64,000 bases of DNA from Hypericibacter sp049323455 (GCA_049323455.1 JBMONF010000019.1:306604-370603); one strand, 5' to 3'; shown: positions 49,579 through 58,404, numbered from the stretch's first letter. Program-made: numbers and translations. Notes: generated by a model not told the origin, from the letters alone.

Positions 49579-50130
49579 CTACGGCACCGCCTCGACCGCG
49601 ACGACCTCCGGGACGTAATGCCGCAGCATGTTCTCGATGCCCATCTTGAGGGTGGCGGTCGAGCTGGGGCAGCCCGAGCAGGAGCCCTGCATGTGCAGAT
49701 AGACCACGCCGTCCTCGAAGCCGCGGAAGATGATGTCGCCGCCGTCCTGTGCCACCGCCGGGCGCACGCGGGTGTCGAGCAGATCCTTGATCTGCGCCAC
49801 GATCTCGTCGTCCTCTTCCTCGCCCCCGGCGACGGGCGCGGCGCCCGCCAGCATCACCGGCTTGCCCGCGACGAAATGCTCCATGATCACGCCGAGAATG
49901 GCGGGCTTCATCAGCCCCCACTCCTTGTCTTCGGCCTTGGTCACGGTGATGAAGTCGGAGCCGAAGAAGACACCCGTTACCCCCTCCACCTGAAACAGGC
50001 GCTGGGCGAGCGGCGAGCGCTCGGCCTGCTCGGGCGACGGAAAGTTGGCGGTGCCCTCGCCCATCACGGCGCGGCCGGGCAGAAACTTGAGCGTGGCCGG
50101 GTTCGGCGTCTGCTCGGTCTGGATGAACAT
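49579..50130 (-). CDS. nfuA: NifU-like Fe-S scaffold/carrier protein
   Basis: The 183-residue Nfu protein has an N-terminal domain starting MFIQTEQTPNPATLKFLPG and a C-terminal NifU domain with DGGDIIFRGFEDGVVYLHMQ and the cluster motif CSGCPSSTATLK. It delivers [4Fe-4S] clusters to target enzymes. GAAGGAGG gives a strong ribosome-binding site. It usually neighbours the universal stress gene and trpS in this group; here three extra genes lie between. Confidence 0.94.
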   Translation of the reverse strand: MFIQTEQTPNPATLKFLPGRAVMGEGTANFPSPEQAERSPLAQRLFQVEGVTGVFFGSDFITVTKAEDKEWGLMKPAILGVIMEHFVAGKPVMLAGAAPVAGGEEEDDEIVAQIKDLLDTRVRPAVAQDGGDIIFRGFEDGVVYLHMQGSCSGCPSSTATLKMGIENMLRHYVPEVVAVEAVP

Positions 50131-50353
50131 GACGATCGGCGCCTCCTTCGGCGCAGCAGGGAATAACCTAGCTTTGGACTCGATAAATGGGCGATCGCGG
50201 GCTCGGGTTCAACCACATTGTGATCGTGGTTTCGGGAGCGCCGGCCGGGCTCGAAGGATAGGCCGGTCTCCCCAGGGAAACCGGGACCGGCGAAACCGGC
50301 GGCGAGGCGGGTTCCTTGACCGGCGCGCGGCCGCGGGTCTATGCCGACGCTTG

Positions 50354-51634
50354 ATGTCCCAGCTCTTGACCGACCGACCCGAAGTCCGCGTCGATGGCGA
50401 GAACGCCGAGGCCGGACGCGGTGGCGTCTGCGCCGACCCCGTCGCGCGCTGGCTCTTGATCGAAGGCCGCGAGATCAAGGGCACGGACCGCCTCATCGGC
50501 GGCTTCTGCCGCGCGCTCGTCGCCGACGGATTCCCGCTCTATCGGATGTTCGTGAGCGTGCGCACGCTGCATCCGCAGGTGGCGGCCCTGGGCCATCACT
50601 GGCGGCGCGGCCAGGACGAGGTCAAGGTCATCTCGCGCGCCCACGGCATCTTCGAGGATCCGACCTATCTCGACAGCCCGATACGGCTTCTGCACCAGCG
50701 GCTCGCCGCCGAGGTGCGCCGGCGCATCGAGCATCCGGACACGCCGCTCGATTTCCCGATCCTGCACGATCTCAAGGCCGAGGGCGTCACCGACTATCTG
50801 GCGCTGCCGCTCGTCTCCACCGCCGGGACGATCAATGCGGTGACGATCGCGACCGACCGGCTGGGCGGCTTCGCCGCGGCGGAGATCGGACGCTTCACCG
50901 ACCTCCTGCCGCTGCTCGCCCTGGCGGTCGAGGTGCGCGAGGTCAAGCGCATCGCCGCCACGCTGCTCGACACCTATCTCGGCCACGATGCCGGCGAGCG
51001 CGTGCTCTCCGGCCAGGTCCAGCGCGGCGCCAGCGTCACCATCGCGGCGGCGCTGTTCTATTGCGATCTGCGCGACTTCACGGCGCTGAGCGAGCGGCTG
51101 CCGCGCGACGCGGTGATCGAGCTGCTCAACGACTATTTCGCCTGCATGGCCGCGCCCGTGCAGGCCAATGGCGGCGAGGTGCTGAAGTTCATCGGCGACG
51201 CCATGCTCGCCATCTTCCCGATCAAGGACGATCTCGACCGCGACCGCGCCTGCCTGACGGCGCTCAAGGCCGCGCGCGAGGCGATCGCGGCGCTGGACGC
51301 GCTCAATCAGCGCCGGCGCGCCGCCGAGGAGCCGACGCTCGAGGTGGGGCTGGCGCTCCACACCGGCACGGTGATGTACGGCAATATCGGGGCGCCCGAG
51401 CGGCTCGACTTCACCGTGATCGGGCCCGCGGTCAACCTCACGACGCGGCTCGAGCGGCTGTGCCGCCGGCTGGGCCGGCGCGTCGTCGCCTCGGATCGCT
51501 TCGCCTCGCCCTGCGGGCTCGAGATGGTGTCGCTCGGCCGCTTCGAACTGCCGGGCGTGGCCCGGTCGCAGGAGGTGTTCGGCCTGCCCGAGGAGGGCGG
51601 GGCGGAAAGGACGCCGGCGGGCGCGCCGACATGA
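50354..51634 (+). CDS. Class III adenylate cyclase, first of tandem pair
   Basis: The 426-residue protein has an N-terminal sensor-like part (about residues 1-210, with TLHPQVAALGHHWRRG and FPILHDLKAEGVTDYLALPL) and a C-terminal class III cyclase domain. The two metal aspartates are in FYCDLRDFTALSERL (about residue 238) and FIGDAMLAIFP. The adenine-selecting Lys and Asp appear in VLKFIGDAM and LDFTVIGPAVNLTTRLE, so cAMP is the expected product. Its frame stays open upstream, but ATG 50354 starts the conserved part. It overlaps the next cyclase by ATGA. Confidence 0.88.
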   Translation: MSQLLTDRPEVRVDGENAEAGRGGVCADPVARWLLIEGREIKGTDRLIGGFCRALVADGFPLYRMFVSVRTLHPQVAALGHHWRRGQDEVKVISRAHGIFEDPTYLDSPIRLLHQRLAAEVRRRIEHPDTPLDFPILHDLKAEGVTDYLALPLVSTAGTINAVTIATDRLGGFAAAEIGRFTDLLPLLALAVEVREVKRIAATLLDTYLGHDAGERVLSGQVQRGASVTIAAALFYCDLRDFTALSERLPRDAVIELLNDYFACMAAPVQANGGEVLKFIGDAMLAIFPIKDDLDRDRACLTALKAAREAIAALDALNQRRRAAEEPTLEVGLALHTGTVMYGNIGAPERLDFTVIGPAVNLTTRLERLCRRLGRRVVASDRFASPCGLEMVSLGRFELPGVARSQEVFGLPEEGGAERTPAGAPT

Positions 51635-52788
51635 CGGCGGAGCTGACGCGCTGGCTGCTCGAGGAGGGCCGGCGGGCGGCGACCCTGGACGAGGCCGTCG
51701 CCGGCCTGGGCGAGCTGCTGATCGCGGAGGGCCTGCCGCTGGCGCGCCTCGGCATCCATCTGCGCGCGCTGCATCCCCAGGTGCGGGGCCTGCGCGTGCT
51801 GTGGCTGCCGGGGCAGCCGCCGCTCAGGACCCTCTATGGCCATGACAGCGCGGTCGCCGAAGCCTACGCCCTCAGCCCGCTGGCGGCGGCCTACGCCTCG
51901 GGCGAGCCGATCCGCCGCCGGCTCGAGGGGCGCGCCGAGGCGTTCGACTTCCCGGTGCTGCATGACCTCAAGGACGAGGGCCTGACCGACTATCTCGTGA
52001 CACCGCTCACCTTCGGCAGCGGCGAGCGACATGGCGTGAGCTGGGCGAGCCGCGCCGAGGGCGGCTTCTCGGACCAGCATCTGGCCGACATCCGGGCGCT
52101 CATGCCGGCCCTGACCTCGATGATCGAGATCCATTACGGCCGGCGCACGCTGGCCTACCTGCTCGAGGTCTATCTCGGCCGCGAGGCGGGCCGGCGCGTG
52201 CTCATGGGATCGATCCGGCGCGGCGAGGCCACCACCATCGCGGCGGCGCTCTGGTATTGCGACCTGCGCGGCTTCACGGGCCTCAGCGACCGGCTCGAAC
52301 GCGACCAGATCATCGAACTGCTCAACGATTATTTCGACTGCATGGCCGCACCGGTCGAGGCGCTCGGCGGCGAGATCCTCAAATTCGTCGGCGATGCCAT
52401 GCTCGCGATCTTCCCGATGAAGGACGATCTCGACCGCGACCGCGCCTGCCTCGACGCGCTAGCGGCGGCAGAGCGCGCCTTGCTCGATCTCGACACGCTC
52501 AACCTCCGGCGCGCGGAGAGCGGAAAACCGGAGCTCAAGGTGGGGCTGGGCCTGCATGCCGGTGCCGTCAGCTACGGCAATATCGGCGCGCCGGCGCGGC
52601 TCGACTTCACGGTGATCGGGCCCGCGGTCAATCTGGTCACCCGGATCGAATCGCTCTGCCCGCTGCTGGGGCAGCCGCTCCTGGCCTCTAAGCCCTTCGC
52701 CTCGCCCTGCGGCTCGCGCTTGACGTCGCTGGGCCGCCACAGCTTGAAAGGCATCGAGGAACCGCAGGAGGTTTTCGGCCTGCCGTAA
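51631..52788 (+). CDS. Class III adenylate cyclase, second of tandem pair
   Basis: This 385-residue paralogue has the same architecture: LGIHLRALHPQVRGLRVLWL and FDFPVLHDLKDEGLTDYLV in the sensor part, then WYCDLRGFTGLSDRLERDQ, ILKFVGDAMLAIFPMKDD and LDFTVIGPAVNLVTRIE. All metal, transition-state (Asn and Arg) and adenine-selecting residues seem intact. The start is ATG within the stop of the first cyclase. The N-terminal sensors differ much more than the catalytic halves, so the two probably respond to different inputs. Confidence 0.88.
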   Translation: MTAELTRWLLEEGRRAATLDEAVAGLGELLIAEGLPLARLGIHLRALHPQVRGLRVLWLPGQPPLRTLYGHDSAVAEAYALSPLAAAYASGEPIRRRLEGRAEAFDFPVLHDLKDEGLTDYLVTPLTFGSGERHGVSWASRAEGGFSDQHLADIRALMPALTSMIEIHYGRRTLAYLLEVYLGREAGRRVLMGSIRRGEATTIAAALWYCDLRGFTGLSDRLERDQIIELLNDYFDCMAAPVEALGGEILKFVGDAMLAIFPMKDDLDRDRACLDALAAAERALLDLDTLNLRRAESGKPELKVGLGLHAGAVSYGNIGAPARLDFTVIGPAVNLVTRIESLCPLLGQPLLASKPFASPCGSRLTSLGRHSLKGIEEPQEVFGLP

Positions 52789-52829
52789 GCCGGGTGTCGG
52801 CAGAGCTGGCGCAGGTCTCGGAGGCTCAC

Positions 52830-53330
52830 ATGCGAGCGACACGCAAGGGGCATTCAAACCCTTACGCGGCTTTTTTTGCGCCCATCGGCGAGCTCGCCGT
52901 CAATTTCGCGCTGCTGGAAAAACATCTCGACTGGGCTATCTGGGTATTTCTGCAGACGAAGGAGTCTCAATGGCGCGCGATCGTCGACCACATCCCCAGC
53001 GTCCGGTCGAGGATCGACCTGTTCGCGACGCTGTGCCGCCTGAAAAAGCTGCGGGCAAGGGACGAGGACGAGCTCGAGGAGCTCCTGTCGGCGCTCATGC
53101 TCGCCAACGACAACAGGAACGCCATCCTCCATGGTCAATGGGGCGCCGTGGCGGTTCTTGACGGTGGTGCTCAAAAGCGCCGTTATGCCGCACGCGGTAA
53201 ATTCAAAGCGCTCTCGGCCAGCTATTCGCCCGAGCAAATTCGCGACATGGCCGCGTCTTGCGCCGCCACGGCGGCCCGTTTGGGCCGGTTCATGAAGCGA
53301 TTCGATTCGGCCGCCCGGAAGCGGACCTGA
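52830..53330 (+). CDS. Small alpha-helical protein with HEPN-like R-x4-H motif
   Basis: The 166-residue product is mainly helical: FFAPIGELAVNFALLEKHLD, IPSVRSRIDLFATLCRLKK and SALMLANDNRNAILHGQW. The last block contains R96-x4-H101, matching the R-x4-6-H catalytic motif of HEPN-fold RNases, though HEPN membership rests on this motif and the helical pattern only. GGAGG at 52820-52824 selects ATG 52830; an in-frame GTG at 52794 has no such support. It follows the second cyclase by 41 bp on the same strand. Codon use resembles the region less strictly GC-rich than neighbours. Confidence 0.6.
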   Translation: MRATRKGHSNPYAAFFAPIGELAVNFALLEKHLDWAIWVFLQTKESQWRAIVDHIPSVRSRIDLFATLCRLKKLRARDEDELEELLSALMLANDNRNAILHGQWGAVAVLDGGAQKRRYAARGKFKALSASYSPEQIRDMAASCAATAARLGRFMKRFDSAARKRT

Positions 53331-53348
53331 ACCGATGGCTCACGAGCG

Positions 53349-53900
53349 TCACGCGATGCTCTCGATATCCTCTTCCGTGAGATTGCCGGGCACGATGGTG
53401 AGCGGCACGCGCAAGCGGCCCACGAACTTGCCGCTCAAGGCCGAGACCAGAGGGCCCGGGCCCTTGGCGCTGGTGGAAGCGCCCAGCACCAGGATCGAGA
53501 TCGAGGGCTCCTCGTCGATGAGCTTGATCAGCTCGTCGCGCCGGTCGCCTTCGCGCAAGTAAAGCACCGGCATGGTGCCCGACAGGCGATAGACCTCGGC
53601 CGCCATCTTCTGCATCAGGGTCTCGGCGGCCTGGCGCGTCTCCTGCGCCATCACCTTGCCGACGCCCAGAAACTGCTGGAAGTCGCCGGTCTCGGCGACA
53701 TGCAGCAGGGCCACGCGGCCGCCCGTCTTCTGCGCGCGCCGGCAGGCATAGAGCAGCGCCACCTTGAGCTCGGGCGTCTCGTCCACCACCACGAGGAAGA
53801 CGCGGCCCTGCCCCTTGGGCGGCGTGTCGGCGCCGGGTTGTGCTCGAGCCTGATCGGGCGCCCCCGGCGAGGGCGGTTCGGTCGATGCCGGAGAAGTCAT
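53349..53900 (-). CDS. Universal stress protein family (UspA)
   Basis: The 183-residue protein has a Usp fold beginning VFLVVVDETPELKVALLYAC after a proline-rich lead of about 32 residues. It contains GGRVALLHVAE and ISILVLGASTSAKGPGP, and ends with RLRVPLTIVPGNLTEEDIES. The ATP loop G-x2-G-x9-G-S/T is only loosely matched. The context trpS...usp...nfu is usual in alphaproteobacteria. It is convergent with the HEPN-like gene. Confidence 0.88.
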   Translation of the reverse strand: MTSPASTEPPSPGAPDQARAQPGADTPPKGQGRVFLVVVDETPELKVALLYACRRAQKTGGRVALLHVAETGDFQQFLGVGKVMAQETRQAAETLMQKMAAEVYRLSGTMPVLYLREGDRRDELIKLIDEEPSISILVLGASTSAKGPGPLVSALSGKFVGRLRVPLTIVPGNLTEEDIESIA

Positions 53901-53919
53901 GTCCCCCTCCTGGTACCAG

Positions 53920-54693
53920 CTAAATCCTGCGGAAGGCCAGATAGCCGATCCAGCCGGCGAGGAGCGCGATCAGAACCGCGATCGCGCCGTAGGCCAAGGA
54001 TTGCGTATGGGCGAACTGATAGATCGCGGCGCCGAGGCCGATCTTGCTGATGATGAGCGGCGTCGTCTGCGCGCTCACGACCTTGCCGTCGCGCACCAGC
54101 AGCACCTCCACCAGATAGCTTCCCACCGGCACGTTCGAGGGGAAGTGCAGCTCGGTGCGAAAGAGCTGGTTGCCGAGAAAGCTCACCTTGCCGGGTTCGG
54201 TCACGTAGAGCCCTTGCTCCTGCTTGGCCTGCAGCAGTGCCTGGCGAAACTCGTCCACTTCCGGGGCCGGCGCGTCCGGCAGCGCCAGCGCCAGATTATC
54301 CTCGCCCACCTGCTGGCGCTGCGCCATGCCGGAATCGAGCATGTCCGCGATCGGACGGCTGCTCGCCATGGCGTAATAGCTCGGCACCTGCCCGAACTCG
54401 AGGCTCTCGCGATTGACCCAGATGCCGGCGATGCGCTCCTTGCGGCGCACGGCGACGTCGGTCAGAGGCCCGCGCACGGTCACGACGATGTCGCCGGGGC
54501 CGTCGGTCGCGCCGAACATCAGCACGTCGGTGCCGGTGAAGCCGGTGGTGATGGCGATGAGATGATCGGAAAGGTCCGCGATCAACGGCGCCGCCGCGAC
54601 GGATGCCGGCCGCATCGCCGCTGCGGCGGCGAGCAGCAGGACGCAGAGGCGCGGAGCGAAGCGGCGGCGCGCCGGCTGTGCCCGGAGCTTCAT
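53920..54693 (-). CDS. TIGR02186-type conserved membrane-anchored protein
   Basis: The 257-residue protein has a signal peptide (hydrophobic about residues 15-35), a periplasmic beta-rich part with LSDHLIAITTGFTGTDVLMF and GDIVVTVRGPLTDVAVRRK, and one C-terminal membrane helix (AIAVLIALLAGWIGYLAF). This matches an alphaproteobacterial family (TIGR02186) of unknown function that is found beside TauE/SafE permeases, as here. The start overlaps the TauE stop (TGATG), implying a joint function. Confidence 0.85.
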   Translation of the reverse strand: MKLRAQPARRRFAPRLCVLLLAAAAAMRPASVAAAPLIADLSDHLIAITTGFTGTDVLMFGATDGPGDIVVTVRGPLTDVAVRRKERIAGIWVNRESLEFGQVPSYYAMASSRPIADMLDSGMAQRQQVGEDNLALALPDAPAPEVDEFRQALLQAKQEQGLYVTEPGKVSFLGNQLFRTELHFPSNVPVGSYLVEVLLVRDGKVVSAQTTPLIISKIGLGAAIYQFAHTQSLAYGAIAVLIALLAGWIGYLAFRRI

Positions 54694-55613
54694 CACGGCG
54701 CCCCCAACACGGTGATCGAGTAGATGTTCTTGGGCGGGGCCACCAGCTCCCAGGCCAGCACCGCGCCGACCACGAGCACGAGCGCTGCCAGCAGCACGCG
54801 GATCTGCTCGGCCGGCAGCTTGGCCACGACGCGGCTGCCGATCTGCGCGCCGATCACGCCGCCCACCGTGAGCACCACGGCCAACACGATATCGACGGTC
54901 TGGTTCTGCACCGATTGCAGCAGCGTGACGTTGGCGGCCACGAAGATGATCTGGAACAGCGAGGTGCCGACCACCACCACGGTCGGCATGCCGAGGATGT
55001 AGATCATCGCCGGCACCAGGATGAAAGCGCCGCCCACGCCCATGATCGCCGACATGATGCCGACGAGGAACCCGACCCCGATCGGCAGGATCGCGCTGAT
55101 ATAGAGGCGCGACTTGCGGAAGCGCACCTTGAAGGGCAGGCCGTGCAGCCAGATGTGCTGGTGCAGCTTGCGCGGCACGACCACGGCGGCGCGCCGCCTG
55201 AGAATCGTGCGCCCGGACTCGACCAGCATCAGGGCGCCGATGAAGCCCAGCAGGAGCACGTAGGAGAGGCCGATCACCAGGTCGATCTGGCCGATGCGCT
55301 TCAGGAGGCCGAACAGTAGCACGCCCAGGGTCGAGCCGAGGAAGCCGCCGACCAGCAGCACGAAGCCCATCTTGAAATCGACATTGTCGCGCCGCCAGTG
55401 GCCGAGCACGCCCGAGACGGAGGAGGCGACCACCTGGTTGGCCTGCGTCGCCACCGCCACGGCGGGCGGCACGCCGATCAGGATCAGGAGCGGCGTCAGC
55501 AGAAAGCCGCCGCCCACGCCGAACATGCCGGACAGGAAACCCACGCCACCGCCGAGGCCGAACAGCAGAAAGATGTCCACGGACATCTCGGCGATCGGCA
55601 GGTAGATCTGCAT
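54693..55613 (-). CDS. TauE/SafE family permease
   Basis: The 306-residue integral membrane protein has eight or so helices and the two repeats of the family, each with a glycine-rich G-x-GGG motif: SGMFGVGGGFLLTPLLILIG and SAIMGVGGAFILVPAMIYI. TauE/SafE proteins export sulfite or organosulfur anions. ATG 55613 is preferred over an in-frame TTG three codons earlier. A TIGR02186 partner is coupled downstream; substrate not known. Confidence 0.9.
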   Translation of the reverse strand: MQIYLPIAEMSVDIFLLFGLGGGVGFLSGMFGVGGGFLLTPLLILIGVPPAVAVATQANQVVASSVSGVLGHWRRDNVDFKMGFVLLVGGFLGSTLGVLLFGLLKRIGQIDLVIGLSYVLLLGFIGALMLVESGRTILRRRAAVVVPRKLHQHIWLHGLPFKVRFRKSRLYISAILPIGVGFLVGIMSAIMGVGGAFILVPAMIYILGMPTVVVVGTSLFQIIFVAANVTLLQSVQNQTVDIVLAVVLTVGGVIGAQIGSRVVAKLPAEQIRVLLAALVLVVGAVLAWELVAPPKNIYSITVLGAP

Positions 55614-55984
55614 GGCCGACAACTCGGGACCAATCCGGCGGTGACGGAGCGCCCGGAGCCAATTCCGCGAGGGAACGGGATCGCCTCTCCCAACTCGTCA
55701 CCCCCGGGCCCGACCCGGGGGTCCATGGCATGGATTGCCGGGTCAAGCCCGGCAATGACGAAGGAGGAAGCGGCCCCACCCCGTCGAAATTCGCTCCGAA
55801 TCGGGCGCGCGGGCCCCCGCCGGCGCTTCGAGTCGGGCGGGTCCTGCGGCGGCCAGATTACACAGAGGGAACCGCTCCTGGAAAGGCTTCGAGCCTTGCC
55901 GGGGCGGACAAATCCGCCTCGTGCCGGCGATTGAGACCGGTCGGCCCCAAGGCGCCGCGGAGCCCCCGCGCGGGAGACCGCTCG
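55614..55984. repeat. Gap with REP-like element (55696-55760)
   Basis: Of this 371-bp gap, 55696-55760 is a REP-like unit with inverted ends CGTCA/TGACG. It holds two hairpins, CCCCCGGG-CCCGA-CCCGGGGG and TTGCCGGG-TCAAG-CCCGGCAA, joined by GTCCATGGCATGGA. The rest is GC-rich with short inverted repeats and no recognisable gene. The promoter of the TauE gene should lie here but is not obvious. Confidence 0.65.
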
Positions 55985-56989
55985 CTACTTCTGCAGGATG
56001 TTGGTGATCTCGCGCAGCTGCGTGCGGGCGCGCAGCAGGAAGAAGCCTTGCGCGGCCAGATGGCTCGGCCGGATCAGGGCGTCCGGCCGGCCGTTCACCA
56101 CCACCCAGGGGTTGAGCTCGGCCGCGGTGCGGAAGGTTTCGAGCATCTGCGCCCAGGCCGCCTTGAGTTCCCGCTCGGCGATGACGGACTCGAAGTCGGT
56201 GCCGAGATCGCGCAGCAGGAGCCCGTAGGCATAGAGGCGGCCCTTGGTCGCGTAAAAGATATTGTCGGCCTGGAAATCGACCCAGTCGCCGGAATGCTCC
56301 TGCACTTGGGCGTCGAGGATCGCCGAGGCCGAGCCCAGATCGGCGGCGATGCGGTCGAGCGTGCCCAGCAGATTGTCGGCGCGCCGCTCGAACACGGCTT
56401 GGCCGCGCCCGAGCCGGCCGTTGAAATTCTCGAGCGCCTTGGCCGCGGCCAGATATTGCTGCTCCGAGGAGGCCGTCGGCGCCCAGGAGGTCGAGAGATC
56501 GAAGATCCAGACCGTGGGCGAATAGCGCAGCAGGCCCGCCGCCTTCTCCAGATCGGGGTCGGCCTGGCTGGTGCCGCGCACGCGGCCGATCTGGTCGGTC
56601 ATCTCGATGGCGAAGCGGGCCAAGGCCGAGATGATGCCCTGCTGATAGTTGGGCATGTTGTCGAGCGCCCAGCCCGGCATGAAGAAGGGGTCGTTCGACG
56701 GCCAGCCGTGATCGTCGACCTCGCGCTCGATCAGGGCGGCGGCCAGCGCCACGGCGCGGCTGGCGCCGGGCGGCGGTTCGGGGGCCTGGAAGTTCGGGTC
56801 GTCATCGATCCGGTTCAGCCAGAGCATGCCGATCGGATAGGAGAGCGCCGCTACCGCCAGCAGCAGGAGCAGCGCCCGTCCGCCCCAGCGCATGAGGCCG
56901 CCGGCACCGGGCCGGCCCGACTGCCAGCGCGACAGCCAGCGGCGCCGTTTCGGCTCCTCCAGCAAGAAATCGTCGCCGTTCTCGCTCAT
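55985..56989 (-). CDS. DUF2333 family protein
   Basis: The 334-residue protein has one membrane helix near the N-terminus (ALLLLLAVAALSYPIGMLWL, about residues 38-57) and a large mostly helical periplasmic part with HGWPSNDPFFMPGWALDNMP, YQQGIISALARFAIEMTDQI and AAQGFFLLRARTQLREI. These blocks match DUF2333, of unknown function. It stands between trpS and TauE with REP-like elements on both sides, so it is probably a single-gene unit. Confidence 0.85.
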   Translation of the reverse strand: MSENGDDFLLEEPKRRRWLSRWQSGRPGAGGLMRWGGRALLLLLAVAALSYPIGMLWLNRIDDDPNFQAPEPPPGASRAVALAAALIEREVDDHGWPSNDPFFMPGWALDNMPNYQQGIISALARFAIEMTDQIGRVRGTSQADPDLEKAAGLLRYSPTVWIFDLSTSWAPTASSEQQYLAAAKALENFNGRLGRGQAVFERRADNLLGTLDRIAADLGSASAILDAQVQEHSGDWVDFQADNIFYATKGRLYAYGLLLRDLGTDFESVIAERELKAAWAQMLETFRTAAELNPWVVVNGRPDALIRPSHLAAQGFFLLRARTQLREITNILQK

Positions 56990-57050
56990 GGGTCGCTGCC
57001 GGTTCCTAAGGTCTGACGCGGAATGAACCCGGATGTCGAAACCGCTTACT

Positions 57051-57131
57051 TGTCACCCTCGCGAAAGCGAGGGTCCATGTGGGGGTCGGAGCGCGGCGTC
57101 GCCATGGATTCCCGCTTTCGCGGGAATGACA
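57051..57131. repeat. REP-like element between DUF2333 and trpS
   Basis: The unit has inverted ends TGTCA / TGACA and two internal hairpins, CCCTCG-CGAAAG-CGAGGG and TTCCCG-CTTTCG-CGGGAA. It shares the ends, internal GGTCCATG and hairpin style with the elements at 55696 and 30350. It fills most of the 190-bp gap. Confidence 0.75.
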
Positions 57132-57179
57132 ACAGAAAGGATCCTGGGATATCGAGGCGCACTCATTTCGGTCGGCTCC

Positions 57180-58208
57180 TTATGGCCGCAGAAAGCCGAC
57201 GATGTCCTCGACCTCGGCCAGGATCGGCGCCGATAGGGCGCGTGCGCGCTCCGCCCCGTCGCGCAAGACCCCGTCGATCTCGGCCGGATCGGCCAGGAGC
57301 CGTTTCATCTCGCCGCCGATCTGGCCGAGCGTGGCCACGGCGAGGTCGGTCAGCACCTGCTTGAAGAAGGAGAACTCGCGCCCCTCGAACTCGGTGAGGA
57401 CGTCCTTCATGCTCTTGTCCGAAAGCGCGGCGTAGATGCCAAGCAGGTTGAAGGCTTCGGGCCGCTTCGCCTCCTCCGCCGGATCGAGGCTGCCGTCGGG
57501 CTTGAGGACCGACGGGCCCGGCAACGGCGCCGGATCGGTTTTGGCCTTGCGGATCTTGAGCGCGACCTGGTCGGCATTGTCGGTCATGTTGAGGCGACTG
57601 TAGTCGGAGGCGTCCGACTTGCTCATCTTCTTGGTGCCGTCGCGCAGGGACATGACGCGGGTCGCCGCGCCGAAGATCAGCGGCTCGGGCAGCGGGAAGA
57701 AGTTCACGCCGAAATCGTTGTTGAACTTCTGCGCGATGTCGCGGGCCAGCTCCAGATGCTGCTTCTGGTCCTCGCCGACCGGCACATGGGTCGCCTTGTA
57801 GAGCAGGATGTCGGCGGCCATCAGGTTCGGATAGGCGTAGAGGCCCACGCTCGCGTTCTCGCGGTCCTTGCCCGCCTTCTCCTTGAACTGGGTCATGCGG
57901 TTGAGCCAGCCGAGCCGGGCCACGCAGTTGAAGATCCAGGCCAGCTGCGCATGGGCCGGCACCTGGCTCTGGTTGAAGACGATATGTTTTCTCGCATCGA
58001 TGCCGGCAGCCAGGAAGGCGGCCGTCACCTCGCGGGTGTGGGCGCGCAGCTCCTTCGGGTCCTGCCAGACCGTGATCGCGTGCATGTCGACGATACAGTA
58101 GAGGCAGTCGAACTGGTCCTGCAGCTTCACCCAGTTGCGGATCGCGCCCAGATAGTTGCCGAGATGGAGGTTGCCGGTGGGCTGGACGCCGGAAAAGATG
58201 CGTTTCAT
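57180..58208 (-). CDS. trpS: Tryptophanyl-tRNA synthetase
   Basis: TrpRS (342 aa) is a class I synthetase. The HIGH-type motif is in SGVQPTGNLHLGNYLGAI and the KMSKS motif is exact in GTKKMSKSDAS. The tryptophan pocket region YPNLMAADILLYKATHVPVG is present. ATG 58208 gives the standard MKRIFSGVQPTGN start; the frame upstream is unrelated. It is divergent from the Bax-inhibitor-like gene. Confidence 0.97.
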   Translation of the reverse strand: MKRIFSGVQPTGNLHLGNYLGAIRNWVKLQDQFDCLYCIVDMHAITVWQDPKELRAHTREVTAAFLAAGIDARKHIVFNQSQVPAHAQLAWIFNCVARLGWLNRMTQFKEKAGKDRENASVGLYAYPNLMAADILLYKATHVPVGEDQKQHLELARDIAQKFNNDFGVNFFPLPEPLIFGAATRVMSLRDGTKKMSKSDASDYSRLNMTDNADQVALKIRKAKTDPAPLPGPSVLKPDGSLDPAEEAKRPEAFNLLGIYAALSDKSMKDVLTEFEGREFSFFKQVLTDLAVATLGQIGGEMKRLLADPAEIDGVLRDGAERARALSAPILAEVEDIVGFLRP

Positions 58209-58375
58209 GGACTTACGGGACGATTCGGGGTTGGAGGGGGTGGGGGGCGCGTCCGGAAAGGCCCCTGGGGCGGCGCTGTTATGACGGCAGGAGCGCTTGC
58301 AGGTCAAGCCGGCCAAAGCGGGACCGGCGCTTGCGATCCGGCCGTCGCCCGGGCCAAATACCCTCTTGAATTCTA

Positions 58376-58404
58376 TTGAAAGCCGAGCCTGCTGCTCCAA
58401 TATT
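58376..58404 (+). promoter_or_regulatory. Candidate promoter of the Bax-inhibitor-like gene
   Basis: TTGAAA, a 17-bp spacer and AATATT precede the gene by about 44 bp. The -10 lies inside the perfect 12-bp palindrome TCCAATATTGGA (58396-58407). Confidence 0.5.

Noticed and set aside
50205..50235. CRP/cAMP site upstream of the cyclase genes
   Set aside because: The inverted repeat AACCAC-N9-GTGGTT contains one TGTGA half only; the second half TCACA is missing.
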